Positions 52,660-60,810 of a stretch of 64,000 nt of DNA are shown here, piece by piece (within the stretch, counting starts at the first letter, position 1; each line of letters starts with the position of its first letter). This DNA is from UBA2988 sp965237965 (GTDB taxonomy: Bacteria; Gemmatimonadota; Gemmatimonadetes; Longimicrobiales; Gaopeijiaceae). Where the stretch lies: the NCBI GenBank assembly GCA_965237965.1, contig CBDEGT010000003.1:992001-1056000 (forward strand), written 5' to 3'. A program made the translations under genes and the position numbers. The notes under the pieces were generated by a model. It saw nothing but the letters and a program-made list of their open reading frames with translations, searched no databases and was not told the origin of the DNA.

Positions 52660-53154
52660 TCAAGCCGACGCGGCGCGCTCCCCCATCTCGCGATCCAGCA
52701 TCAGCAGGGCCGCCCGGCTCTCACCGGCCATGCGCAGCCGGTCGACCACTGTGCTGACGACCTTCTCCTCTTCCACCTGCTCGGTGATGAACCACTGGAG
52801 CTCGAGCTGAGTGGCGTGATCGTGCTTCTTCACGGCCAGGTCGTAGAGCTCATGGATCAGACCGGTAACTTCCTGCTCGTGAGCGAGCGCGGTTTCGAGC
52901 AGCGAGAGTGGCGAGCCAAAGTCGTAGGGCGGAGCAGCGACGCCATCCAGGCGCGGGCTTGCACCGAGGTGGTTCATGAAGTCGAAGAGCCGCATGGCGT
53001 GGGCGAGCTCCTCCTGGGCCTGCACGCGCATCCAGCGCGAGAAGCCGAGCAGGCTCACGCGGTCGAAGTGGGCAGAGATCGCCATGTAGAAGTAGCCCGC
53101 GTACAGCTCCTTGCCGATCTGATGGCTGACCGCGTCCTGCACCGCGTCGTCCAT
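52660..53154 (-). CDS. Non-haem ferritin
   Basis: 164 residues, ATG 53154 after aggg. Four-helix ferritin with 'LYAGYFYMAISAHFD', 'QAQEELAHAMRLFDFMNHLG' (diiron Glu and His), and 'EWFITEQVEEEKVVSTV'-like 'LQWFITEQVEEEKVV'. Stores iron as a 24-mer, oxidising Fe(II). FtnA type. In the same direction as the ArsC-like gene, 80 bases further upstream. Confidence 0.95.
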   Translation of the reverse strand: MDDAVQDAVSHQIGKELYAGYFYMAISAHFDRVSLLGFSRWMRVQAQEELAHAMRLFDFMNHLGASPRLDGVAAPPYDFGSPLSLLETALAHEQEVTGLIHELYDLAVKKHDHATQLELQWFITEQVEEEKVVSTVVDRLRMAGESRAALLMLDREMGERAASA

Positions 53155-53233
53155 GGTGCCTCCCTGATCGCGAGGATCGTAAGGTCCGCTCGCAAGGGTG
53201 TCGGGGAACGGCGGCGGTGGCAAGCTGCGGCGC

Positions 53234-53647
53234 CTATGCGTCCTCGTCGAGCGGGGCCTCGCCGAGTCGGGTGAGCAGCTCCCGCACCCGACGTTCGATC
53301 TCGTCCCGCACCGTGGCGACCTCGGTACCCGCCATGTCCCGCGGATCCGGCAGCGCCCAGTCCTCGCGATGGGTCGCGGGGATGAACGGACAGGCGTCGC
53401 CACACCCCATCGTGACCACCCAGTCGTAGGGTCCGGGGGGCACCTGGTCCAGCGACTTCGAGAAGTGCGTGGTCAGGTCATAGCCCCGCTCCTGCATCGC
53501 GGACACGGCCCTCGGGTTTATCCGGCCGCTCGGTGTCGAGCCGGCGCTGTGGGAGACTGCGCGGCCCGCGGCGTGCATGCGGGTGAATGCTTCCGCCATC
53601 TGGCTCCGATTCGAGTTTTCCAGGCAGACGTACAGGATAGTCTTCAT
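53234..53647 (-). CDS. Arsenate-reductase-like low-molecular-weight phosphatase
   Basis: 137 residues. P-loop CX5R as 'CLENSNRSQMAEAF' (C8, R14); general-acid D101 in 'LPDPRD'; C82 and C86 in 'GCGDACPFIP' match the redox Cys pair of thioredoxin-type ArsC. The second Cys of the usual 'GNSCRS' loop is Asn here. Arsenate reductase and protein-tyrosine phosphatase are both possible; the C82/C86 pair favours the former. No ars regulator or pump is near. Confidence 0.82.
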   Translation of the reverse strand: MKTILYVCLENSNRSQMAEAFTRMHAAGRAVSHSAGSTPSGRINPRAVSAMQERGYDLTTHFSKSLDQVPPGPYDWVVTMGCGDACPFIPATHREDWALPDPRDMAGTEVATVRDEIERRVRELLTRLGEAPLDEDA

Positions 53648-53759
53648 GCTTGAAGGATCGACTCGTAGTGCGGGACGCGCCATGCCTCCAGCGACGGTCG
53701 GCCACCGCCTTGACGCGTTCGTTATCCAATTGGTTGCCAGTCCGTTACATAGCCCCTCT

Positions 53760-54094
53760 AGAGTTGAAGACGTAATCGCCCCGGCCCATCTTCCAATCGA
53801 TCGCCCCGCCGAGCCTGCCGGACGTATCTTCCGGCGTTGCAATGGGATTGCTCCCGGATTCGGCATGGCCGAGGGGGGGGGGCTGCGCTCCTGGTGGAGG
53901 GCGGTTTTGTCGGGCAGGAGAGCGGGCCGGATGGTACCCTGGTGATGTACGCTGCCCGCCAGGTCACGGTAGGTGGCTCGCCCATCGTGCTCCGCATCGC
54001 TGCTCCCCTAGCCGCTGTCGAGGCTGCCGTCTCCCGCACCCGCCGGGTGGTTGTGCTCGCAGGTCTGGGCGGTCTGGTGGTGGCGCTCCGCTAA
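53760..54094 (+). pseudogene. Remnant of a sensor histidine kinase N-terminal region
   Basis: The frame around 53900-54094 reads 'GTLVMYAARQVTVGGSPIVLRIAAPLAAVEAAVSRTRRVVVLAGLGGLVVAL', which looks like the end of a periplasmic sensor domain plus the second membrane helix of a PhoR-type kinase. It stops at TAA 54092, so HAMP, His-kinase and ATPase domains are missing. Upstream, the sensor part is interrupted by a G10 run. The 5' limit is unclear. Confidence 0.55.
53873..53882 (+). repeat. Homopolymer run of ten G
   Basis: Ten G in a row inside the sensor-kinase remnant. Such tracts slip in replication and are also prone to sequencing error. Confidence 0.9.
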
Positions 54095-54156
54095 CCCACG
54101 CCGACCGCGCAGAACTTGCGTTGCGCGGCCCGGTGGACGGCACCTACCATCCCGGA

Positions 54157-55074
54157 ATGCCTCACGAACGGCCCGAGCCCGGACCGACCCGCGCCGAAAA
54201 GCCCACTGCGCCCCAGGTCCTCACTTCCGATCCGAGTGAGGTACAGGAAGCGGTCGAGCATCTGATCGAGGCCGCCGCACCCCAGACCCAACCCCAGCCC
54301 CTCCTCACCGCACCCGATCTACGCGGCCGCGTCGCGATCGTGACCGGCGGGTCGACCGGTATCGGGCGCGCCGTCGCGCTCGCGCTGGGAGCGAGCGGTG
54401 TCCACGTCGCGTTCAATTTTCTGGACGACGGTCAGGCCTCGCAGCGCGAGGCGCAGCGCGTGCTGCACGAGCTGCGTGAGCTCGAGGTACGAGCGCTCTG
54501 TCGCGCCTGCGATGTGCGCGATCCGGCCGACGTTCAGAGGTTCGTGGCTGAGGCGGTCGAGGAGCTGGGTGGTGTGCACGTTCTGATCAACAACGCGGGA
54601 ATCGGCCGCGACCGCGCCATCTGGCGCATGGAGGACCATGAATGGGAATCCGTGCTGCGCACGAACCTGGATGGTGCGTTCCACTTCATCCGCTCGGTGT
54701 CGGTCCACATGCGAGCCCAGGAGTGGGGGAAGATCGTGAACGTCTCCTCCGTACACGGCATCCGGGGTGAGTTCGGCATCGCCAACTACAGCGCCTCAAA
54801 GGCCGGATTGATCGGACTCACCAAGAGCGTGGCGGTCGACCTCGGCCCGAGCAACATCAACGTCAACGCGGTGGCGCCGGGCTACATCCGCACGGCCAGG
54901 CTCACGGTACGTGTGCCCGCCGAGCTGCTGGACCGGGCACGCGAGCGCAGCGTACTCGGCCGTTTGGGCGACCCGCAGGACGTCGCGGGCGTGGTGTTGT
55001 TCCTATGCTCGGAGGCGGCCCGGCACATTACCGGTGTGGTGATTCCGGTGGACGGCGGCTACTTGGTTTGGTAG
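54157..55074 (+). CDS. SDR oxidoreductase (FabG-like)
   Basis: 305 residues, ATG 54157. A Pro/Glu-rich lead of ~50 residues precedes a normal SDR: 'AIVTGGSTGIGRAVALAL', 'NNAGIG', Ser in 'IVNVSSVHG', 'YSASK', and the C-terminal 'ITGVVIPVDGGY'. 3-oxoacyl-ACP reductase-like by fold; substrate unassigned. Four bases before the TRAP small permease gene and therefore probably in the same transcript. Confidence 0.87.
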   Translation: MPHERPEPGPTRAEKPTAPQVLTSDPSEVQEAVEHLIEAAAPQTQPQPLLTAPDLRGRVAIVTGGSTGIGRAVALALGASGVHVAFNFLDDGQASQREAQRVLHELRELEVRALCRACDVRDPADVQRFVAEAVEELGGVHVLINNAGIGRDRAIWRMEDHEWESVLRTNLDGAFHFIRSVSVHMRAQEWGKIVNVSSVHGIRGEFGIANYSASKAGLIGLTKSVAVDLGPSNINVNAVAPGYIRTARLTVRVPAELLDRARERSVLGRLGDPQDVAGVVLFLCSEAARHITGVVIPVDGGYLVW

Positions 55075-55078
55075 CGGC

Positions 55079-55657
55079 ATGAATCTGCTGCGCCGGGCCG
55101 CGGGCGCGATCGATCGGCTGAACGACGGGATCGGGTCGGTGATCGTCTGGTTGTCGCTGCTCATGATCCTGTGCGGTGCCTACAACGCATTGGCGCGCTG
55201 GGGCACTCGCTTCGTCGGCATCAACCTGAGCAGCAACGCGCTCAACGAACTGCAGTGGTACCTGTTCTCGGTCGTGTTCCTGCTCGGGGCGGCGTGGGGG
55301 TTGCGGCACGACGTACACGTACGGGTGGACGTGTTGTACGGACGCGTCTCCGAGCGGACCCGCGCCTGGATCGACCTGCTGGGGACGGCACTCTTCCTGA
55401 TCCCGTTCTGTGTGATGATGCTGTGGGTCTCGTGGCCGGCCGTCGCGCGCTCATTCCAGGTGAGAGAGGTTTCACCCGATCCAGGGGGGCTCCCGCGCTG
55501 GCCCATCAAGGGCCTGCTCATCGTCTCGTTCTCGCTGCTCCTGCTACAGGGACTGGCACTGCTCGTACGGCGGATGGACGTGCTCCGGGGGCACGGGCAT
55601 GTCGAAACCCCCCTCGGAGACGGCGAGCCGGACGCGCGGCACGGCGAGGGGCTGTGA
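55079..55657 (+). CDS. dctQ: TRAP transporter small permease (DctQ)
   Basis: 192 residues, four membrane helices with the family's 'LNELQWYLFSVVFLLGAAWGLRHDVHVRVDVLY' core. A charged C-terminal tail follows. Functions with DctM as the membrane part of a Na+-driven importer fed by DctP. The stop overlaps the GTG of dctM. Confidence 0.93.
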   Translation: MNLLRRAAGAIDRLNDGIGSVIVWLSLLMILCGAYNALARWGTRFVGINLSSNALNELQWYLFSVVFLLGAAWGLRHDVHVRVDVLYGRVSERTRAWIDLLGTALFLIPFCVMMLWVSWPAVARSFQVREVSPDPGGLPRWPIKGLLIVSFSLLLLQGLALLVRRMDVLRGHGHVETPLGDGEPDARHGEGL

Positions 55658-56985
55658 GTCGCGACCTCTGGGGCCCGCTCATGTTCGGCGGCGCTTTCCT
55701 TTTCATCTTCACCGGCTATCCGGTGGCCTTCGCGTTGGGCGGCACGGCTCTGGTCTTCATGACGCTGGGATCCCTGACCGGGGACTTCGATCCGATCCTG
55801 ATGCGGGCGATGACGGAGCGCGCGTTCGGCACGATGTCCAACTACACGTTGCTCGCCGTTCCTTTCTTCATCTTCATGGGCATCGTGCTCGAGAAGTCGA
55901 GGCTCGCGGAACAGCTCCTGGAGACGATCGGGGTCATCTTCGGGCGAGTGCGCGGGGGGCTCGCGCTCGGCGTGATCTTCGTGGGGGCCCTACTGGCCGC
56001 GGCGACCGGGGTCGTGGGCGCGTCGGTGACCGCGATGGGGCTGATCTCCCTGCCGGTGATGCTCCGCCACGGCTACGATGAAAAGCTCGCGCTGGGGACG
56101 ATCGCTGCCTCCGGCACACTCGGGCAGATCATCCCTCCCAGCATCGTGCTGATCGTGCTGGCGGATCAACTGGGGGTGTCGGTTGGAATCTTGTTCCGGA
56201 ACGCGTTCATCCCCGGAATGATCCTGACCGGCAGCTACGCCGCCTACGTCGGCATGGTGGCACTGATGAAGCCGGCAGCGGCGCCGGCGCTGCCCCCCGA
56301 GGCTCGCGCCTCGGGCGGGCGGGATCTCGCGCGTCGGGTGATGTTCTCGCTCATGCCCCCGCTCGCCCTGATCCTGGTCGTACTCGGCAGCATCTTCGCC
56401 GGGGTCGCGACTCCGACCGAGGCGGGCGCACTCGGCGCGGTCGGTGCCCTCGCGCTGGCTGCCCTGCATCGCCGACTCGACATGGTTGCGTTGCGCGCGG
56501 CCATGGAGGAGACGACCCGGATCACGATCATGGTGGTCTTCCTGCTGATCGGCACGACGGCGTTCGCGCTCGTGTTCCGGGGCCTCTCCGGCGACCTCTG
56601 GATCGCCGACGTTCTGAGCAACCTACCGGGAGGGGCGATCGGATTTCTCATCGTGGTGAACCTTGTCGTTTTCGTGCTCGGCTTCTTCATCGACTTCTTC
56701 GAGATCGCCTTCATCGTGGTGCCCCTCCTCCTGCTCCCTGCGCAACAGCTCGGGATCAGCCTCTCGTGGTTGGGCATCCTGCTGGCGCTCAACCTCCAGA
56801 CGTCCTTCCTCACCCCGCCCTTCGGCTTCTCACTCTTCTATCTACGTGGTGTGATGCCGAAGCGGATCGCGACGCCGGTTCTGTATCGAGGCGTGCTGCC
56901 GCTGATCGTTGTGCAGGCGCTGGTGCTCACGGCCTTCGTGATCTTCGTCGCGCCGAACATCGGCCCCAGCCCGAGCGTGCCGTGA
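55654..56985 (+). CDS. dctM: TRAP transporter large permease (DctM)
   Basis: 443 residues from GTG 55654. About twelve membrane segments; 'GATGVVGASVTAMGLISLPVML', 'ASGTLGQIIPPSIVLIV' and 'ATPTEAGALGAVGAL' are DctM signatures. The last helix region ends 'LQTSFLTPPFGFSLFYLRGV'. Translationally coupled to dctQ. Confidence 0.95.
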   Translation: MSRDLWGPLMFGGAFLFIFTGYPVAFALGGTALVFMTLGSLTGDFDPILMRAMTERAFGTMSNYTLLAVPFFIFMGIVLEKSRLAEQLLETIGVIFGRVRGGLALGVIFVGALLAAATGVVGASVTAMGLISLPVMLRHGYDEKLALGTIAASGTLGQIIPPSIVLIVLADQLGVSVGILFRNAFIPGMILTGSYAAYVGMVALMKPAAAPALPPEARASGGRDLARRVMFSLMPPLALILVVLGSIFAGVATPTEAGALGAVGALALAALHRRLDMVALRAAMEETTRITIMVVFLLIGTTAFALVFRGLSGDLWIADVLSNLPGGAIGFLIVVNLVVFVLGFFIDFFEIAFIVVPLLLLPAQQLGISLSWLGILLALNLQTSFLTPPFGFSLFYLRGVMPKRIATPVLYRGVLPLIVVQALVLTAFVIFVAPNIGPSPSVP

Positions 56986-57049
56986 GTGAATCGTCGGGTC
57001 GCGGGAAGCGGAAGGGGCCGATCGGTCGTGGGGCCGATCCGACGGTAGG

Positions 57050-57658
57050 GTGGCGTGGTCCGGAGCGTACGACCGGCTCCGGAGAGATCCCGCGTTCGGC
57101 CCGCTCGTACGACGAGTCGGTCCGGTTCGGCTCCAGCGGGCGGCGTCGGACCCGTTCGCGTTCCTGGTGCGCACGATCACGTACCAGCAACTCGCCGGGA
57201 AGGCGGCCGCCACGATCCATGGGCGCCTGATCGCCGCGCTCGGCGGAACCGTCACGCCGTCGGCGGTGGAGGCCACGTCCGAGCACGCGCTTCGCTCCGC
57301 CGGGCTCTCGCGCAGCAAGCTGGCGAGCATCCGGGACCTCGCGGGGAAGGTGGGCGAGGGCGTGGTCGCACTCGAGGACCTTGCCGATCTTTCCGATCAG
57401 GAGGTGGTCGAACGGCTCGTGCAGGTGCGTGGGATCGGACGCTGGACCGCCGAGATGCTGTTGCTCTTCCACCTCCGCCGTCGGGACGTATGGCCCATCG
57501 GCGACCTGGGCGTGCGGGCGGGAATGGCTCGCGTGCTGGGGTGGCCCGCGCCCCCGAGCCCACGCGACTTGGAGCTGATCGGACTCGGCTACCGGCCCTG
57601 GCGGAGCGCCACGGCGTGGTACTGCTGGCGAGCCGGGGACATGCGCACGCCCGCTTGA
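57050..57658 (+). CDS. DNA-3-methyladenine glycosylase II-like (AlkA/HhH-GPD)
   Basis: 202 residues. Helix-hairpin-helix 'LVQVRGIGRWTAEM' (123-136) and catalytic Asp D152 in 'WPIGDLGVRAG'; 'FLVRTITYQQLAGKAA' is the DNA-binding entry. Removes alkylated purines in base-excision repair. Shorter than E. coli AlkA because the N-terminal domain is absent, as in many bacterial forms. GTG 57050. Sits between dctM and the oppositely oriented dctP. Confidence 0.9.
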   Translation: MAWSGAYDRLRRDPAFGPLVRRVGPVRLQRAASDPFAFLVRTITYQQLAGKAAATIHGRLIAALGGTVTPSAVEATSEHALRSAGLSRSKLASIRDLAGKVGEGVVALEDLADLSDQEVVERLVQVRGIGRWTAEMLLLFHLRRRDVWPIGDLGVRAGMARVLGWPAPPSPRDLELIGLGYRPWRSATAWYCWRAGDMRTPA

Positions 57659-57665
57659 GGGTGGA

Positions 57666-58787
57666 TCAGATCTTCGGGAACGCGAAAGCGGCGTACACCT
57701 GCTCGTTCCCGGCGAAGTATGGGTAGGCGGTTTCGCGGAACGCCTTGAACGAGTCGTGGACCCTCCGGAAGTCCGTGTTCGCGGCTGCCTGCTCCTCCAG
57801 GTACGCGTTGCTCTCGCGCCAGGCCGCCTCCATCAGATTGCGCGGGAACTGGCGCACCTGGACGCCGTGGTCACGCACTAGGGTCTGAAGCGCTCCCGGG
57901 TTCCCGGCGTCGTAGCGGGCGAGCGTGTCGAAGTTCACCTCCCTGCACACCTCCGCGAGCATCTCCTGATACGCTCTTGGCAGGGCGTCGTAGGCTTCCC
58001 TGTTCACGTGCAGGGACAGCGTCGGCCCGGGCTCCCACCACCCCGGCATATAGTAATTGGAAGCGATCGCGTGGAACCCGAGCTTGAGGTCGTCATAGGG
58101 TCCGACCCACTCGGTGGCGTCGATCGCCCCTCGCTCCAGCGCCGGATAGATGTCGCCGCCGGCGATCACCTGCACCGAGGCACCCAATCGCGTCATCACC
58201 TCGCCACCGACCCCCGGGATGCGCATGCGCAGACCGCGCAAGTCGGACACCGATCCGACCGGGTTCCGGAACCAGCCGCCCATCTGCAGGCCGGTGTTTC
58301 CGCACGGGAAGTTGATGATTCCGAACTGGGCGTGGATCTCCCGCATCAACTCGAGGCCACCGCCGTGGTAGAGCCAGGCGTTTTGTTGGCGGGCCGTGAA
58401 GCCGAACGGGACTGAGGTGTCGAAGGCGAGGCCGGGGTGCTTGCCGATGTAGTAGTAGCCGGCCGTGTAACCGGCCTGTGCGGTTCCGGCCTGCACGGCG
58501 TCCATCACCTGGAGGCCGGGGACCAGCTCGCCTGAAGCGAAGACGCGCATCGTGAAGCGGCCCTCGGTGAGCGCGGCGATTCGCTCCGCCACCCGCAGGG
58601 GCGCCCCGTGGATGATGTCCAGGGAGGGAACGAAGCTCGACGCCAGGCGCCACTCGACCCGTGGACCGGTGACGACCGTCCCCTCGGGGGCCGAGACGTT
58701 CGATGTTCCCTCGCCGCCACAGGCTGTGGCGGCGACGGCACCTGCCGCCGCAGTGCGCAGGAATCGTCGACGCTCGATCGGTTTCAT
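57666..58787 (-). CDS. dctP: TRAP transporter substrate-binding protein (DctP), TakP-like
   Basis: 373 residues from ATG 58787. Tat-type signal 'RRRFLRTAAAGAVAATAC' with a Cys that could be lipidated. R189 in 'LRGLRMRIPG' is the conserved carboxylate-binding Arg. 'ATEWVGPYDDLKLGF' (E226, W227) matches the Na+/2-oxoacid site known from TakP of Rhodobacter. So 2-oxoacids (pyruvate, 2-oxobutyrate and similar) are a fair guess. It runs opposite to dctQM with alkA between. Confidence 0.88.
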   Translation of the reverse strand: MKPIERRRFLRTAAAGAVAATACGGEGTSNVSAPEGTVVTGPRVEWRLASSFVPSLDIIHGAPLRVAERIAALTEGRFTMRVFASGELVPGLQVMDAVQAGTAQAGYTAGYYYIGKHPGLAFDTSVPFGFTARQQNAWLYHGGGLELMREIHAQFGIINFPCGNTGLQMGGWFRNPVGSVSDLRGLRMRIPGVGGEVMTRLGASVQVIAGGDIYPALERGAIDATEWVGPYDDLKLGFHAIASNYYMPGWWEPGPTLSLHVNREAYDALPRAYQEMLAEVCREVNFDTLARYDAGNPGALQTLVRDHGVQVRQFPRNLMEAAWRESNAYLEEQAAANTDFRRVHDSFKAFRETAYPYFAGNEQVYAAFAFPKI

Positions 58788-58851
58788 GAACACGTCCTCG
58801 TGGGGCAGTGGAGACCTGCGGGCGGGAAGGGGATGAAATACACTGGGTGAA

Positions 58852-58871
58852 TTCAAGAGGTCGTCGCAACA
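58852..58871 (+). repeat. IS30-type left inverted repeat
   Basis: ttcaagaggtcgtcgcaaca; partner of 60447-60466 with one mismatch. Confidence 0.85.
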
Positions 58872-58895
58872 CCTCAGGAAAGAGGAGGAGTTGCG

Positions 58896-60260
58896 ATGGC
58901 GGCAAGCAAGCGCCGACGGTCGGATCGAGCTTTGCGTCCGCCGATGGGTTCACCCGGTCGTCCCCCGTTGGGGCGCCGGGAGCATCGGCAGAGGTTTTGG
59001 GAAGAAGTTGCTCGAGGGCTGTCGAGCGAGGAGTCGGCGGTGGCAGCCGGCGTGTCTCCCGCTGTTGGGGCGCGCTGGTTTCGCCAATGTGGTGGCATGC
59101 CACCTTTCAGTCTTCGTCCTCTGTCGGGGCGCTACCTATCGTTCGTCGAGCGAGAAGAGATTGCGGTTCTTCAAGCCCGCGGTTGTGGCGTACGTGAGAT
59201 CGCCCGGCAGTTGCGCCGCTCATCGTCGACGATCTCGCGAGAACTGCGGCGGAACGCAGCAACGCGAAGTGGAAACCTCGAGTATCGAGCCACGACCGCC
59301 CAATGGCATGCCGATCGGCGAGCGAAGCGTCCGAAAGTTGCCAAACTCGCTGCGAACGGCGAACTGAGGCAGTATGTGCAGGATCGCCTCGGAGGCCTGA
59401 TCGCGGCTCCAGACGGGGCGGCCGTGCCGGGCCCAAATGTACGCTGGGTCGGGCGTCGCCGTGGTCGCCGACAAGACCGGCGGTGGGCGGCCTCGTGGAG
59501 TCCTGAGCAGATCGCCAACAGGCTACGGGTCGACTTCCCCGATGATGAGTCCATGCGGATATCGCACGAAGCCATTTACCAGGCGCTCTACGTTCAGGGA
59601 CGCGGTGCGCTGCGTCGGGAGCTGACGGCGTGCCTTCGGACGGGACGCGCGCTACGGGTGCCTCGAGCTCGCGCCCGCAGACGGGGTAAGACGTTCGTTC
59701 GCCCCGAGATCATGATCAGCGAGCGACCGGCCGAGGCGGACGACCGCGCCGTTCCTGGGCACTGGGAAGGCGACCTAATCCTGGGGTTAAGCAGCTCGGC
59801 GATCGGAACGCTGGTCGAGCGAACCTCCCGGTTCACCATGCTCCTCCACCTCCCTCGCCTCCACAGACACGACGAGCCCAGGACCAAGAACGGGCCAGCG
59901 TTGGCTGGGCACGGCGCCGAAGCCGTCCGGGACGCGATCGCTTCGTCGATCACGACCCTGCCCGAGCAACTCCGCCGGTCTCTGACGTGGGACCAGGGAG
60001 CAGAGATGGATCAGCACGCACAGCTTCGCATCGACACTGGGCTGGCCGTCTACTTCTGCGACCCACAGAGCCCGTGGCAGCGCGGCACGAACGAAAACAC
60101 CAACGGCTTGTTGAGACAGTACTTCCCCAAAGGCACTGACCTCAGCAAACATACCGCTGACGATCTCGCCGCCGTCGCGGCCGCTCTTAACAGCCGCCCC
60201 CGCAAGACCCTCGGTTGGAAAACCCCGGCGGAAACCCTGGAAGATCTCTTACATCGCTGA
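58896..60260 (+). CDS. IS30-family transposase
   Basis: 454 residues. N-terminal helix-turn-helix pair ('LSSEESAVAAGVSPAVGARWF' and 'CGVREIARQLRRSSSTISREL'), then an RNase-H-like DDE core: D293 ('HWEGDLI'), D366 ('LTWDQGAEM') and E400 ('RGTNENTNGLLRQYFPKGTD'). All catalytic residues and full length are present, so it may be active. Confidence 0.95.
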   Translation: MAASKRRRSDRALRPPMGSPGRPPLGRREHRQRFWEEVARGLSSEESAVAAGVSPAVGARWFRQCGGMPPFSLRPLSGRYLSFVEREEIAVLQARGCGVREIARQLRRSSSTISRELRRNAATRSGNLEYRATTAQWHADRRAKRPKVAKLAANGELRQYVQDRLGGLIAAPDGAAVPGPNVRWVGRRRGRRQDRRWAASWSPEQIANRLRVDFPDDESMRISHEAIYQALYVQGRGALRRELTACLRTGRALRVPRARARRRGKTFVRPEIMISERPAEADDRAVPGHWEGDLILGLSSSAIGTLVERTSRFTMLLHLPRLHRHDEPRTKNGPALAGHGAEAVRDAIASSITTLPEQLRRSLTWDQGAEMDQHAQLRIDTGLAVYFCDPQSPWQRGTNENTNGLLRQYFPKGTDLSKHTADDLAAVAAALNSRPRKTLGWKTPAETLEDLLHR

Positions 60261-60810
60261 ACCGGACCTCCACCTTGCGCTGAGTTCTCAACAGCTCCGG
60301 TATCTCCTGCCTTCCACGACCTTCGGTCGCTTCTGACTCCCTCGGAATTGGAGAGATCAAGAACCCCCTCTGTCTGGACCCCGTCGCCCTCGCCAATCTA
60401 TTGTCCAGTGGAATCGGGGGCGCAAAAACCCCCTTCAACACGGTGCTGTTGCGACGACCCCTTGAACCTGGGCTGAACTTCTCGACTGCTTCCCCGATAT
60501 CTCGCTTCGTTACGGGCTTTAGTACTCGTGGCACATCCCGTAGTGCGAGCGGCAGGTCCGGCGGCTCACTGTAGCCGGTAATGAAGCAGAACGGGCACGA
60601 CGCCTTCTTTAGTGCCTCTGCGACAGGCACCGATGTCTCATCGCGGAGGCTGAAGTCGAGAAGTGCGCCATCGGGAACCTCAGTTCGGATCGCCTCCAAA
60701 GCTGTAGCCACCGTCAGCATCGGTCCTGCCACCTCGCATCCGAGGTCGAGGAGCATCGACTTGAAGTCGAGTCCGATCAGTACATCGTCCTCGACGAGAA
60801 GAATCTTCAT
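60187..60810 (-). CDS. Single-domain response regulator with IS-derived tail
   Basis: From ATG 60810: receiver domain with acidic D8-D9, phospho-acceptor D52 ('ALLDFSL'), T78 and K98 ('VLKPV'), about 112 residues. At codon 115 (60466) the frame enters the IS30 element and continues on its antisense strand for about 90 residues to a TGA at 60187. The native C-terminus would end near here, so the domain is essentially whole with a foreign tail. Its ATG overlaps the kinase stop (ATGA); its partner is the HWE-type kinase. Confidence 0.82.
   Translation of the reverse strand: MKILLVEDDVLIGLDFKSMLLDLGCEVAGPMLTVATALEAIRTEVPDGALLDFSLRDETSVPVAEALKKASCPFCFITGYSEPPDLPLALRDVPRVLKPVTKRDIGEAVEKFSPGSRGRRNSTVLKGVFAPPIPLDNRLARATGSRQRGFLISPIPRESEATEGRGRQEIPELLRTQRKVEVRFSDVRDLPGFPPGFSNRGSCGGGC
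60447..60466 (-). repeat. IS30-type right inverted repeat
   Basis: tgttgcgacgaccccttgaa; reverse-complement partner of 58852-58871. The regulator gene's coding sequence stops being native here. Confidence 0.85.

Larger units (their letters stand above)
58852..60466 (+). mobile_element. IS30-family insertion sequence
   Basis: 1,615 bp bounded by 20-base inverted repeats matching at 19 of 20 positions. One intact IS30-type transposase on the plus strand. It lies 65 bases upstream of dctP and, on its right, ends inside the 3' end of a response-regulator gene. The 180 bases between the transposase stop and the right repeat hold no gene. No clear 2-3 bp target duplication can be proved. Confidence 0.88.
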
